DNA from: Treponema sp.
GTDB taxonomy: Bacteria; Spirochaetota; Spirochaetia; Treponematales; Treponemataceae
DNA: 64,000 nucleotides
Direction: 5' to 3'
Assembly: GCA_017619795.1 (NCBI GenBank)
Contig: JAFZRP010000112.1
Span: 1-64,000, forward strand
The position numbers were made by a program, and so were the translations under genes. The notes beneath the pieces are model-generated. The model searched no databases. It worked only from the letters and a program-made list of their open reading frames with translations, and had not been told where the DNA came from. This document shows positions 1 to 7,998 of this stretch, in pieces; the first letter of the stretch is position 1, and each line of letters starts with the position of its first letter.

Positions 1-1
1 A

Positions 2-211
2 ATTTCAGATAGTCAGTCTGAAAACCAAAATGACAAAAAAATAAGTCAGAATATGTCAAAGAATATGCCAGAACGTGGGGGTCATCAAAATCAGACGATA
101 AGTTTAAAAAATGTGATTTTTGTAATTCTAAGATTCACAGGCATTTTGATTTTCTTTGCAGGACTTACTGCTATTGTTGAATGGCTTTTAAGGAAGTTTC
201 TAGCTCACTAG
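2..211 (+). CDS. C-terminal end of an unidentified membrane protein (5' truncated by window edge)
   Basis: An open frame enters from the window edge and stops with TAG at 209-211, giving the last 69 residues of a protein. It has a polar, Asn/Gln/Ser-rich linker, then one hydrophobic segment (about residues 40-62, starting NVIFVILRF) and a short basic tail ending WLLRKFLAH. This fits a protein anchored by a C-terminal transmembrane helix with the bulk outside or in the periplasm, but the functional part lies outside the window. I do not recognise the family. Its last codons overlap a decayed antisense remnant of a flavin reductase gene (204-238), so the very end of this frame may be a recent junction. 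Confidence 0.5.
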   Translation: MSDSQSENQNDKKISQNMSKNMPERGGHQNQTISLKNVIFVILRFTGILIFFAGLTAIVEWLLRKFLAH

Positions 212-238
212 GCATCTTACCAAGGCTGTGATGCTTTC
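204..238 (-). pseudogene. Remnant of a duplicated flavin reductase 3' end
   Basis: On the minus strand this stretch reads K-H-H-S-L-G-K-M-P-S-E. That matches K-Y-H-S-L-G-K-M-L-G-E near the C-terminus of the intact flavin reductase at 1869-2459. Over the first 36 bases aligned by eye, 28 are identical without gaps. The similarity fades on both sides. It is best read as a scar of a tandem duplication or of recombination. The stretch is short, so chance cannot be excluded. Confidence 0.4.
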
Positions 239-244
239 AATTAA

Positions 245-290
245 ATGAATCAGATATCCAGAATCTTTGAGATTTAGATATCTGATTCAT
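245..290. terminator. 14-bp perfect inverted repeat (possible terminator)
   Basis: ATGAATCAGATATC (245-258) and GATATCTGATTCAT (277-290) are perfect inverted repeats. The loop can form a further AATC/GATT pairing. It lies 34 bases after the partial plus-strand gene. There is no clear T-run, so it may be a factor-dependent terminator, an mRNA-stabilising hairpin or an operator. The rest of 291-477 is AT-rich and shows no gene. Confidence 0.45.
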
Positions 291-477
291 AATCTATATT
301 CTATATATTATTAGGGGCCTTCTTATAATATCAAAAAAAATTTTCTGGAATTACTTTATTTTTTCTAGAAATCATTACTTTCTTTTTTCCAGACGTCGAA
401 AGTGTCGCAAGGGGAAAGCCTTCCTTGTTTACAGGGCAGTCTATACCAGGCGAAGTCAGTATGATCTATCAGAATAT

Positions 478-1749
478 TTAACTTTTCAATTCAGGATCAA
501 GCAGGAACTCAATCAGATTGCAATGAATAATTCCATCATTATCTGTGTAATGAGAAGGGATGTCATTCTGGATAATGATTTTGGCAAAGAAATCTTTAGC
601 AAGTTTTAGTGAATCTAATTCTGCTGTGATTTTTTCATCGGTATTCATTTGCCAGGCAGACTGTATGTAAACTCGTTTATCGCCTTTGTTTACAACAAAA
701 TCAATTTCCTTCTGGACATTGCTTCCACCTCTGCGATCTACAACTACACCAACATCAACTGAATATCCGCGAATTAAAAGTTCATTGTAGATGATGTTTT
801 CCATGATATGACCAGAATCTAATTGACGGAATCCAAGACGTGCATTTCTTAAACCGATATCTGTAAAATAGTATTTGTTCGGATAATCAAAATAGTGTTT
901 TCCTTTTACATCATATCGCTGTGCTTCAGAAATTAAAAATGCGTCTTCACAAAAGCCAATGTAATCACTTACAGTATTTGAACTCAGTTTTTCCTTTTTT
1001 ACGCTTTTAAGGGTATTTGTAATATTATGTGGATTTGTAAGAGAACTTATAAACGTGCTCAATACATTTAATATATCTTCAAGAATATCTGTACGTTCAA
1101 TTTTATTTCGCTCTACTATGTCTTTGATATAAACTTCATCAAAAAGGTTTGTAAGATACTGTTTATACTGTTCTTCATTCTTAAGATGCAAAAGATATGG
1201 AAGTCCGCCATATATCATATAACGATCAAAATTATCTCGTTTGTCTCCGCCTACAGCTTCATTGAATTCAGAAAAACTTAATGGGTAAACATGTATTTGA
1301 GATGAACGTCCTCGGAACTCTGTAGAAATATCTTTCGAAAGCATTTTTGAATTACTGCCAGTTACATAAACATCAAGATTTTTGTAATCCTTTAGTTCAT
1401 TCAGCATATCGTAAACAGTGATTTCATAACCTTCATTATCAGGATCTGGAACAGAATAGCAGAATTGTATTTCATCTATAAATAAATAGAATTTCTCATT
1501 GCTTTTGCTAACTTGATTTTCCACAAACTCTGTAAGGACAATTGGATTTCTATATTTTGAATCTTTTCTTTTGTCGAGTTGCAGCTTTATGATATTCTCA
1601 GCATTTACACCTTTCTTCAAAAGATAATCATAAAACAAATCAAAGAGTAATGTTGATTTACCAGCTCTACGGATTCCGGTTATTACTTTAATTTGTCCGT
1701 CCCACATATAATCAATGATTTTCTGTAAATATAGGTCGCGCTGTATCAT
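478..1749 (-). CDS. AAA-family ATPase with DUF4143 C-terminal domain
   Basis: A 423-residue ATP-binding protein of the common AAA_14 plus DUF4143 architecture. The Walker A motif GIRRAGKST is at residues 25-33 and Walker B LFIDE at about 89-93. A TGSNS sensor-like motif follows near residue 130. The C-terminal half has the DUF4143 features, including EIDFVV...VYIQSAWQ, which resembles a PD-(D/E)xK nuclease core. These proteins are abundant in host-associated anaerobes and no firm cellular role is established. The ATG at 1749 has AGAGG about seven bases upstream. It lies downstream of the flavin reductase in the same direction, across a stem-loop at 1768-1805. It may be the last gene of the AraC-GNAT-reductase cluster or separately transcribed. 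Confidence 0.85.
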   Translation of the reverse strand: MIQRDLYLQKIIDYMWDGQIKVITGIRRAGKSTLLFDLFYDYLLKKGVNAENIIKLQLDKRKDSKYRNPIVLTEFVENQVSKSNEKFYLFIDEIQFCYSVPDPDNEGYEITVYDMLNELKDYKNLDVYVTGSNSKMLSKDISTEFRGRSSQIHVYPLSFSEFNEAVGGDKRDNFDRYMIYGGLPYLLHLKNEEQYKQYLTNLFDEVYIKDIVERNKIERTDILEDILNVLSTFISSLTNPHNITNTLKSVKKEKLSSNTVSDYIGFCEDAFLISEAQRYDVKGKHYFDYPNKYYFTDIGLRNARLGFRQLDSGHIMENIIYNELLIRGYSVDVGVVVDRRGGSNVQKEIDFVVNKGDKRVYIQSAWQMNTDEKITAELDSLKLAKDFFAKIIIQNDIPSHYTDNDGIIHCNLIEFLLDPELKS

Positions 1750-1767
1750 AATTTTACCTCTTTTTAT

Positions 1768-1805
1768 ATTGAGAACTTACGACGTATGCGTTGCAAGTTT
1801 TCAAT
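1768..1805. promoter_or_regulatory. Imperfect inverted repeat upstream of the AAA ATPase
   Basis: ATTGAGAACTT (1768-1778) and AAGTTTTCAAT (1795-1805) pair with one mismatch around a 16-base loop. It lies 19 bases upstream of the ATPase start on the minus strand and after the flavin reductase stop. It could be an intercistronic terminator, an operator or a 5'-UTR hairpin. No T-run follows in either direction. Confidence 0.35.
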
Positions 1806-1868
1806 ATAGTTTTAGGGTAATTACTATCGTTGTTCATGTCAATAGTTATTTTTTGTAAATTATTTTAT

Positions 1869-2459
1869 CTATTGCTTCAATGTTTTACAAAAATCTCCAA
1901 TCTCACCAAGCATTTTTCCAAGACTGTGATATTTTCCCGAATAAATAACCGGGTCCAGAACAGTCAAATCAATGTCAAAAATATCACGTGGTGAGAGTCG
2001 TTCATCTATCTGAATATTTTTGATATGACAGAAGAACGTCGTTGAATCTCCGGTTTCTACAGAACGTGCAACCTCGCACTCATATACCCACGGGCTTTCA
2101 TCTAAGGTAGGCACATCTAATACCTCGCCACGACTCACGCTATATGAGATGTCATTTTTCTTTCCGTCTTTGGCATGTTTTGTTCCAAAATAATCCATGA
2201 GGGGAAGCATTTTTGTGTTTACAAGATTTGCACTAAATATGCCTGTTCGTATAACATTCTGCTTTGTCCTTTTTGTTCCGAACATGCTTATGACAAGGAG
2301 GTATCCGTCGTCTTTTTCGTGCGTAACGCTGACCCAGGTTATAGGTGCAAAATTGAACGAGCCGTCTTCATTGTTTGTACCAATGATAAAGGCTGGCTGA
2401 ACGCACATAGAGTATACAGGTTTAACAGATTTTCTTTTCATATTGCTATCAATTTCCAT
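1869..2459 (-). CDS. Flavin reductase family protein (FMN-binding split barrel)
   Basis: A 196-residue protein of the flavin reductase-like, FMN-binding split-barrel family. Typical features are the N-terminal strand with PAFIIGTNNEDGSFNFAPIT, then VISMFGTKRTKQNVIRTGIFSANLV and a later DVPTLDESPWVYECEV segment. Family members bind FMN and act as NAD(P)H:flavin oxidoreductases or oxygen-scavenging flavoproteins in the cytoplasm; the substrate cannot be set from sequence. The start lies three bases after the stop of the GNAT gene, so the two are almost certainly co-transcribed. It is one of three members of this family in the window (also 7999-8658 and 46151-46669). A decayed copy of its 3' end lies at 204-238. 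Confidence 0.85.
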   Translation of the reverse strand: MEIDSNMKRKSVKPVYSMCVQPAFIIGTNNEDGSFNFAPITWVSVTHEKDDGYLLVISMFGTKRTKQNVIRTGIFSANLVNTKMLPLMDYFGTKHAKDGKKNDISYSVSRGEVLDVPTLDESPWVYECEVARSVETGDSTTFFCHIKNIQIDERLSPRDIFDIDLTVLDPVIYSGKYHSLGKMLGEIGDFCKTLKQ

Positions 2460-2462
2460 AAA

Positions 2463-3209
2463 TCATTCCATCACCGCACGTCCGGCTTTACGGATTTCCA
2501 CAACACTATATCCGCCTTCCTGGTAAATCTTTTTTGGAGTTTCTCCGTCCGGCCAGATATAAACATTTTCGATCCCCATCTTTTTACACCATTCTACGTA
2601 AGTATAAAACAACGCGCGGCCTGCTCCCATTTTTCTATGTTTCTTAGATACAATAAGATAATCAACCCGGCAAGCTTTTTCCGAAATATGTCCATACAAT
2701 AAGCCGACAGGTTTGCCATTTAAACACGCTGCAAACATCCAGGCGGTTGGACATTCCAAGGTCTTTTGTGCCACTTTGATTTCCCAAGGCTCTTCCGCTT
2801 CGAGGAAAACATTTTCTATCGTTGCATCCCATTTTTCAACCTTACAAACTTGTATTTCGGGATTTGGAACAATAGTGTTCTTTCCTGTAAGAAGCATGTA
2901 TTCCTGATCTTCAATCCAGCTTTTATAACCAGCTGCAGAAAGCTCGTCTTTTATTTCATCAAACCAGTTATCATCAAGCATGGACTGATAGATTATCGGA
3001 CGGCTTCCTTTTGCTTTGTAAAACTCGGCAATATCAGAGAGTACCTGCTGAAGATTCTGAATCTTATCCTTGTAAATCACTGCATGATTGGAATCAAAAG
3101 AATCTTTGTTTTCGGTGTTATAGAAAAGGATTCCATAATCCCGCTCTTCGTAGTTTGTAAAAATCTTTGGAAAGAGGTCTTCTTCTAAATAACAGTCTGT
3201 AAGGTTCAT
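2463..3209 (-). CDS. GNAT family N-acetyltransferase
   Basis: A 248-residue protein whose C-terminal half is a GNAT fold. Motif A is in VDYLIVSKKHRKMGAGRAL, with the acetyl-CoA pyrophosphate loop H-R-K-M-G-A-G-R, followed by the late strand YIWPDGETPKKIYQEGGY. The N-terminal half (about residues 1-120) probably confers substrate specificity; it resembles no domain I can name. The gene sits between the AraC regulator (39 bases upstream) and the flavin reductase (3 bases downstream), so it is the middle gene of a likely operon. Acceptor substrate unknown. Confidence 0.8.
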   Translation of the reverse strand: MNLTDCYLEEDLFPKIFTNYEERDYGILFYNTENKDSFDSNHAVIYKDKIQNLQQVLSDIAEFYKAKGSRPIIYQSMLDDNWFDEIKDELSAAGYKSWIEDQEYMLLTGKNTIVPNPEIQVCKVEKWDATIENVFLEAEEPWEIKVAQKTLECPTAWMFAACLNGKPVGLLYGHISEKACRVDYLIVSKKHRKMGAGRALFYTYVEWCKKMGIENVYIWPDGETPKKIYQEGGYSVVEIRKAGRAVME

Positions 3210-3248
3210 TTCAGGTACTCCCTATTATATTTTTCCTAAGTTCTCGAA

Positions 3249-4133
3249 TTACTTCTTCTTTACCGGAATCCAGACTGCAGAGTGATAATTTTCAGAGCTT
3301 GGATCTCCATCGCCATACCACTCAATGTTTGCACAGCCCGGGAACTCGAAGTCAGGATTTCCAGGAAGCCACTCCTTCCAGATTTTTGTGTTCACGTCCT
3401 GAAGAGCTTTTGGACACGGACCATAACAGTCGAACACTGCCCAGTCAAACTCAGGAAGCTCATAAACACTCATGCCCTCTGGAACTTCGCCGCCCTTGTA
3501 AATGCCTGCAACAAAATAACGGAACTTGCCGTCACCAATATCATCAACACAAACTCCGTACTCGCCGATGTTGTTGTCTACGATTGCTTTTTCATACGCA
3601 TTTGCTGGAGCCTCGCCACTCCAAACCCGAGCGGCATATTTTTCGCGAATCTCGTCCCAGAACTTTGGAATCTCTACATAAGATGTTTCGCCGTCAAACT
3701 CGCGGGCAAAACCGATCACTTTAAAGCCAGCCATAGTTTTAATTTTGTAATCCATCTGATTACCTCCGTGAATAAAAATTTCAATTTTCAGAGGAAGAAA
3801 TGGTTTTACCGGTGAGCCTTCCCGCACCTGCGATGGACTGACTCCATGGAACCGCGAAAAAGCCTTTGTAAAACTTTCGGGAGTTTCATAACAGTAACGA
3901 AACGCAATGTCGATTATTTTTTCATCAGTTTTCTGAAGGTCCAGCGCCGCCTGGTACAAGCGTCGGTTTCTGATATACTCACCAAGCCCGTACCCCGTCA
4001 TCAGCGAAAATCCCTTCTGAAAAAAGAATGAAGACATAAACACCTGGTCGGCAACATCCTGCGCAGAAATGTTGTCTTCCAGATGTGATTCCATGTAATC
4101 AATTGCCTTACGAATGCTTGTCAGCCACTCCAA
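3249..4133 (-). CDS. AraC-family regulator with GyrI-like effector domain
   Basis: A 294-residue regulator. Residues about 5-105 hold two helix-turn-helix motifs of AraC/XylS type (SAQDVADQVFMSSFFFQKGF and later IDIAFRYCYETPESFTKAFSRFHG). Residues about 126-294 form a GyrI-like small-molecule-binding domain (MDYKIKTMAGFKVIGFAREF...FPGCANIEWYGDGDP). Such proteins bind hydrophobic or cationic ligands and often control efflux or modification genes. Translation appears to begin at a TTG (complement of 4131-4133), preceded at good spacing by AAGGAG; no ATG fits upstream. It heads the GNAT and flavin reductase genes and may control them. Confidence 0.88.
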   Translation of the reverse strand: MEWLTSIRKAIDYMESHLEDNISAQDVADQVFMSSFFFQKGFSLMTGYGLGEYIRNRRLYQAALDLQKTDEKIIDIAFRYCYETPESFTKAFSRFHGVSPSQVREGSPVKPFLPLKIEIFIHGGNQMDYKIKTMAGFKVIGFAREFDGETSYVEIPKFWDEIREKYAARVWSGEAPANAYEKAIVDNNIGEYGVCVDDIGDGKFRYFVAGIYKGGEVPEGMSVYELPEFDWAVFDCYGPCPKALQDVNTKIWKEWLPGNPDFEFPGCANIEWYGDGDPSSENYHSAVWIPVKKK

Positions 4134-4232
4134 TTTCTTCTCCTTAAGCCTTTGCAGCTTTGATGATTTTATTCTACGCGGAGTTACGCTAGAATTCTTG
4201 TCAATTATTGTTCAGTTTTGTCATGCTGAAGT

Positions 4233-4499
4233 TTATAGCCACGAATTTATAAACTGTTTTGTAATCAACATTTTGCCGTGCTCAGTTGTTAATGGATATG
4301 CGTCACCAAAGTCCAGACATTTTCCAGTGTTGTCAAAAACTTTGCGACCTTTTACAAGCAGAGCTTTTTTGCTTATGCTGCAGTTATCATCTATTTCCAT
4401 TATTAAAAATGAACAGTCATCGTTGCCGGGTTTTAAAAGCAGGCGTACCTTGAGTCCAGTTTTCATTTCTATCCAGATATTCAGGATTATGTTGTCCAT
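4233..4499 (-). CDS. Small hypothetical protein
   Basis: An 88-residue protein with no recognisable motif. It is mixed in charge, has no signal peptide and is probably cytoplasmic. It has one Lys/Arg-rich strand region (KTGLKVRLLLKPGNDDCSFL) and a GDAYPLTTEHGKM segment that may be a small beta-domain. There is no Shine-Dalgarno sequence. A perfect TATAAT (complement of 4510-4515) ends 10 bases before the ATG, so the transcript may be nearly leaderless. It lies between the AraC gene and the nucleotidyltransferase, both in the same direction. Confidence 0.55.
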   Translation of the reverse strand: MDNIILNIWIEMKTGLKVRLLLKPGNDDCSFLIMEIDDNCSISKKALLVKGRKVFDNTGKCLDFGDAYPLTTEHGKMLITKQFINSWL

Positions 4500-4527
4500 T
4501 TTCGAATTTATTATATCATAAGTTTTT

Positions 4528-5358
4528 TCACGACTGGTGAAAAATTAAATCAATTTCGTAATTATTCTCAATAAACCCGACAATTTTTTCCATAAAAACT
4601 TTTTCTCGCCTGAAATAATCTTCTTCCGAACTAATATCCTGCTTATAGATTTGCAAAATTAAATCGTCATAATTGGCAGGAAGATTTGGAAGACTGTGCG
4701 AATAATAAAGAGCCCTGTCTTCTGCAGGAGAATAAAATCCATTTATATAAAACAAGGCACGGATTCCAGCTCTGATTGCGGTGTTCAGATTTTCATGCAG
4801 CTGGACAAATGCATCCCGTCGATACCAGCGGTCTTTTTTGTAATCTGAAATCAGATAATGAATGTATCCCAAAGCACCATCAAGATTATTTTTCAAATCC
4901 TGCTTTACAAATTGATTGATTTTTAAAAGTTCATTTTTATATGAATCATTCGGGTCGTACAAAATCTGGGATTCCAGAATTGAAAATTTTCGAGGTTCTT
5001 CAAATTTAGAAAACGCATCTGTGTCTATAAAATCCGTAAATAAAATTGCAAACCACAAATTATCAACTTTTATACAATGGTATGGAATGGGCGGATCCTG
5101 ATCTGGTCCAAAAATTTCTTCGGCTGTAATCTTGCTTCCGTGTTTTTTCATTACGATTAAATCAACCATGCCGTCATATTCACCATTTTCTTTTATACGA
5201 GGAAAGAAATCTGAGCGCGAAACACTTCCCGAAAGCAGGATCGTTTCAATTTCTGTTTTATCAATTGTGTTTAGAAAATCCCAAATTTTGTTTTTGAGTT
5301 CCTTAATAAAAGCTTTCTGTTGTTCAATTATGACTTCTTTTGTTTTCATTATTTTCAT
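4528..5358 (-). CDS. Nucleotidyltransferase-domain protein
   Basis: A 276-residue protein with an N-terminal nucleotidyltransferase core: LLSGSVSRSDFFPR supplies the Gly-Ser helix start and DGMVDLIVM an acidic metal-binding strand. The C-terminal half is helical (YKKDRWYRRDAFVQLHENL), in the manner of minimal nucleotidyltransferases with a helical substrate domain. Relatives include streptomycin/kanamycin adenylyltransferase-like proteins, but no resistance phenotype can be inferred. The start ATG at 5358 has GGAG five bases upstream, favouring it over the ATG three codons later. The stop overlaps a small TTTTTCAC/GTGAAAAA inverted repeat (4524-4544). Confidence 0.7.
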   Translation of the reverse strand: MKIMKTKEVIIEQQKAFIKELKNKIWDFLNTIDKTEIETILLSGSVSRSDFFPRIKENGEYDGMVDLIVMKKHGSKITAEEIFGPDQDPPIPYHCIKVDNLWFAILFTDFIDTDAFSKFEEPRKFSILESQILYDPNDSYKNELLKINQFVKQDLKNNLDGALGYIHYLISDYKKDRWYRRDAFVQLHENLNTAIRAGIRALFYINGFYSPAEDRALYYSHSLPNLPANYDDLILQIYKQDISSEEDYFRREKVFMEKIVGFIENNYEIDLIFHQS

Positions 5359-5461
5359 TTTTCTCCATATAACAGCATTCCTAAAAATTCTATCTGCTCA
5401 AATAAGATTTTGCAAGGAAAAAATACTGTAAGAAAAGAATCTAATGAGGTATAATTCTGGC

Positions 5462-5726
5462 ATGGCAGAAATGAAATATAAAGTTGTTGTTTTTGATTTG
5501 GGCGAAACTCTTATGGAATATAAGGGGATGCATTTAAGTTGCATTTTTTAATTCAGCACCAACAGAAATGATAATGATAGGCGATAATCAGCGGGACATT
5601 CAGGCAGCTAAAAACTTTGGTTGTACCTCGGTTTTAATTTCCAGAAATGAAAAGTCTCCCACTGACTTAGGTCAGGATTTTACAGTTCACTCCGCAATTG
5701 AAGCAGCAGATTTGATTACGAAATAA
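5462..5726 (+). pseudogene. Internally deleted HAD-family hydrolase
   Basis: The first 29 codons (5462-5551) encode MAEMKYKVVVFDLGETLMEY, which is HAD motif I (D-x-G-x-T), and then hit TAA. In a different frame, from about 5559 to the TAA at 5724-5726, the sequence encodes MIMIGDNQRDIQAAKNFGC and a normal HAD C-terminus, which is motif IV with the GDxxxD signature. Everything between (cap domain, motifs II and III, normally about 120 residues or more) is missing. This is a clear internal deletion plus frame change and the product cannot be catalytic. Its 3' end overlaps the convergent GNAT gene by 11 bases. Confidence 0.85.
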
Positions 5727-6228
5727 TCAAGCTTAATTCCATATCAATGCATTCCCAATCCGAATCAAGAATCCGAACAGTTCTTGTGCTCACGGGCGAA
5801 AATCCAAGCGATTCATAACAAGCCTGCGCTTTAGGATTATTTTCAAAAACTCCGAGTGTTGCTTTTGTTGCGTGCAATTCGGTTCTGGCATAATCAATTG
5901 CAAGCTCGAGCATTTTTTTGCCGTTGCCTTTTCCGCGAAATTCCGGCGAAACAATTACAAAGCCAAAACGAACAGTTGTTTTCACATTCACATCAGGAAT
6001 CAAAACAAAGAGATGACCAATTACCTTGTCGTTTTCATCAACAGCGGTGAGCGGGAAAAAATCTGTGCCCGCATTTCGTTCGGCATAGTTTTCATTTAAT
6101 TCATTTCCCAGCAAAGGAAACTTCCCGATTCTGTCAGCTGACCACTGGAATAAAGTTTTTTCATCTTTTACCCAGCTGCAGATAATCTGGGAATCTTCGG
6201 GTTTATAATTTCTTAATTTCATAATCAT
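5716..6228 (-). CDS. GNAT family N-acetyltransferase
   Basis: About 170 residues with a complete GNAT domain. Motif A is FGFVIVSPEFRGKGNGKKML (acetyl-CoA loop R-G-K-G-N-G), followed by ATLGVFENNPKAQACYESLGF. Members resemble ribosomal-protein acetyltransferases of the RimJ/RimL kind, but the target here is unknown. I chose the ATG at 6228, whose ATGA overlaps the stop of the upstream serine hydrolase gene by four bases, a classic translational-coupling arrangement. An in-frame ATG at 6243 and one at 6222 are alternatives. It is co-transcribed with the hydrolase. Confidence 0.82.
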   Translation of the reverse strand: MIMKLRNYKPEDSQIICSWVKDEKTLFQWSADRIGKFPLLGNELNENYAERNAGTDFFPLTAVDENDKVIGHLFVLIPDVNVKTTVRFGFVIVSPEFRGKGNGKKMLELAIDYARTELHATKATLGVFENNPKAQACYESLGFSPVSTRTVRILDSDWECIDMELSLIIS

Positions 6229-7487
6229 CTTTTTATATCCCACATATCATCAACCTTAAGAAACTCACGGGCTTTTTCTTTGGCAAAGTTCAAACCGTTA
6301 TCATTATTTGTAAGGATGACTACATACTTGTTTTGCTCCGGATATAAAACAAACAGGCTTTGTGCACCTGGATTAATTCCTGAATGCCAGTATGTTATTT
6401 CTGATTGATTAGCAGCTTCAATCGCAATGCCTAAGCCCCATGAGTTTTTCTCATCAATTGTTACTGCAGGAATAAACATTTGGGCAAAAACATTATCCGA
6501 AGATTTTTGTTTTTCCATGAGCTCGTTACAAAAGTGTGACATATCTTTTGCTGTGGATTTTAATGAATAGGCACAATTCGGTCCTTTTGAAACAAGCTCG
6601 TTTGTAACTGGAATACGCGCCTTAACCGTGAAGCCCAGAAGAAAAATCACGACCGCAATAACAGGAACACAGGCGTTAAATAGTTTTGCTTTTTTTCTTG
6701 TGATTAACAGCGCAATCCCCATTATTGCAAAACAGATGATAAACAGAACAAGCACCTTTGACATAATCAATAACAAAGCAATTACATTGATTATTCCTGC
6801 TGCAAAAAAACAGAAAAGATAAGCTGTGCGGAATTTGAAAAACTTATGTTTTGTAATTTTCCCAATTATGGATGAGATAATGAGCAGCACAACAAATGCT
6901 AGAACAAAAACTACCAGCGCATAAAGTACAGCGTTGCCTGCATTCATGTATGGGGTGATTGTTCTTACATTTTCAAAAGTGCTGTTATTCATTCCTAACG
7001 GTTTGAAAACATAATGAGTAGCTGCCTGCTCAAAAGTCATTCCACTTGCTTTTTCTATTACACTCTGTAAGTAAATATAGCCGACTCCAGAATAGCGGAA
7101 TTCTTTTCCAGGCTCTGAGTATATTTTTTTATCTATACCAAATTCATAACTTGGAGAAAAACCTGCTGTATGACACAACAGCTGTTTAAGTGTGATTTCG
7201 TCAAGTCGGGAATCTTCAGTAATAAGCTTAGGATTCAGGTAAGGTTTGATTTTCTGATTGAGCTCCAGCTTTCCTTCATCAACCAAAGCCATTGCGGTAT
7301 ATGCGGCTATGGTTTTACCACAGGAGCCAAGTTCAAATACAGTGTTTTCATCAACATTTTTTCCGTAATTATAAAAATCTGTCGAACCATTCTGGAAATA
7401 AACAGCAGAATAACCATCTCCGCACGAAATGAAAGAAACAGACATTATCAATAGAAATAACAAACTAACAAATTGATTCTTTTTCAT
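6225..7487 (-). CDS. Membrane lipoprotein serine hydrolase (class C beta-lactamase family)
   Basis: A 420-residue member of the beta-lactamase/PBP4-like serine hydrolase family. A lipobox (SFISC, Cys22) suggests a lipoprotein. Catalytic motifs are split by an unusual membrane block: S-x-x-K appears as SCGK, the Tyr motif as YSGVGY, and the third motif as WHSGINPG. Between the second and third, residues about 180-290 hold four or so hydrophobic helices (MNAGNAVLYALVVFVLAFVV onward). Such proteins hydrolyse D-amino-acid peptides or esters outside the membrane; beta-lactam hydrolysis is not implied. GAGG lies just upstream of the ATG. It overlaps the GNAT gene by four bases. Confidence 0.82.
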   Translation of the reverse strand: MKKNQFVSLLFLLIMSVSFISCGDGYSAVYFQNGSTDFYNYGKNVDENTVFELGSCGKTIAAYTAMALVDEGKLELNQKIKPYLNPKLITEDSRLDEITLKQLLCHTAGFSPSYEFGIDKKIYSEPGKEFRYSGVGYIYLQSVIEKASGMTFEQAATHYVFKPLGMNNSTFENVRTITPYMNAGNAVLYALVVFVLAFVVLLIISSIIGKITKHKFFKFRTAYLFCFFAAGIINVIALLLIMSKVLVLFIICFAIMGIALLITRKKAKLFNACVPVIAVVIFLLGFTVKARIPVTNELVSKGPNCAYSLKSTAKDMSHFCNELMEKQKSSDNVFAQMFIPAVTIDEKNSWGLGIAIEAANQSEITYWHSGINPGAQSLFVLYPEQNKYVVILTNNDNGLNFAKEKAREFLKVDDMWDIKR

Positions 7488-7505
7488 TTTTTTTACCTCA
7501 TATAA

Positions 7506-7940
7506 TTATAACCACTGAATGAATGCAGTTTTGTCACTACTATTGTAACCGGCCTTTTCATAGAAACGAAGAGTCTCCGGATTTTTGGAACCGGTTAGAA
7601 GCATCATCTTATAGCAGTTTTCTTTTTGTGCCAGCGATTTTGCGTAAGCAAGGCATTCAGCTGCGTATCCCTTTTTGCGATAATCGGCATGAGTCACAAC
7701 ATTTTCTATAAACGCATACGGCCGAACATTTCTTGTCAGATTAGGAATAATCACGCAAACGCAGGAAGAAACAATTTTGCCGTCAATTTCGTTTACAATC
7801 AGATGATGATTTTTATCTTCCAGAATCTGGTCCCAGGTGTTTTTAAGATGCTCGTTCTGCTCGGGAATGCTGTCTTCGTGTAAGTAAAGATACAGCTCAA
7901 GCAGGGCAGTGAGGTCGTTTTTTGTTGCTTCTCGAATCAT
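7506..7940 (-). CDS. GNAT family N-acetyltransferase
   Basis: A compact 144-residue GNAT enzyme. Motif A reads IENVVTHADYRKKGYAAECL (acetyl-CoA loop R-K-K-G-Y-A), followed by MMLLTGSKNPETLRFYEKAGY. It covers the whole fold with little extra sequence. The substrate is unknown; it could be an amine or amino acid. There is no Shine-Dalgarno sequence. TACAAT (complement of 7947-7952) ends six bases before the ATG, suggesting a leaderless transcript. It is divergent from the flavin reductase at 7999 across only 58 bases. Confidence 0.82.
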   Translation of the reverse strand: MIREATKNDLTALLELYLYLHEDSIPEQNEHLKNTWDQILEDKNHHLIVNEIDGKIVSSCVCVIIPNLTRNVRPYAFIENVVTHADYRKKGYAAECLAYAKSLAQKENCYKMMLLTGSKNPETLRFYEKAGYNSSDKTAFIQWL

Positions 7941-7962
7941 AGGGATATTGTACAGCTATCTT

Positions 7963-7998
7963 GTTTCTATTTCTACATTTCTATGATAAAATAGAAAC
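7963..7998. promoter_or_regulatory. 10-bp perfect inverted repeat abutting a start codon (operator candidate)
   Basis: GTTTCTATTT (7963-7972) and AAATAGAAAC (7989-7998) are perfect inverted repeats with a 16-base spacer. The right arm ends at the base before the ATG at 7999. The spacer and right arm contain a -10-like TATGAT (7982-7987), so a regulator bound here would cover the promoter of the plus-strand gene and possibly the divergent one. A transcript starting at the usual distance would not contain the left arm, so an RNA hairpin is less likely. Confidence 0.5.

Noticed and set aside
212-477. Checked for tRNA or small RNA genes in the first intergenic region
   Set aside because: No cloverleaf or conserved TTC-arm sequence; only the inverted repeat at 245-290 is supported.
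4524-4544. TTTTTCAC-GACTG-GTGAAAAA inverted repeat considered as a terminator
   Set aside because: It overlaps the stop codon of the nucleotidyltransferase and has no T-run on the transcribed side; kept only as a remark under that gene.
6225-7487. Considered annotating this, and the protein at 17584-18699, as beta-lactamase resistance genes
   Set aside because: Both belong to the wider serine hydrolase family; the motifs (SCGK/YSG/HSG and SLTK/YSN/HNG) and lipoboxes fit envelope peptidases or esterases equally well, so resistance is not supported.
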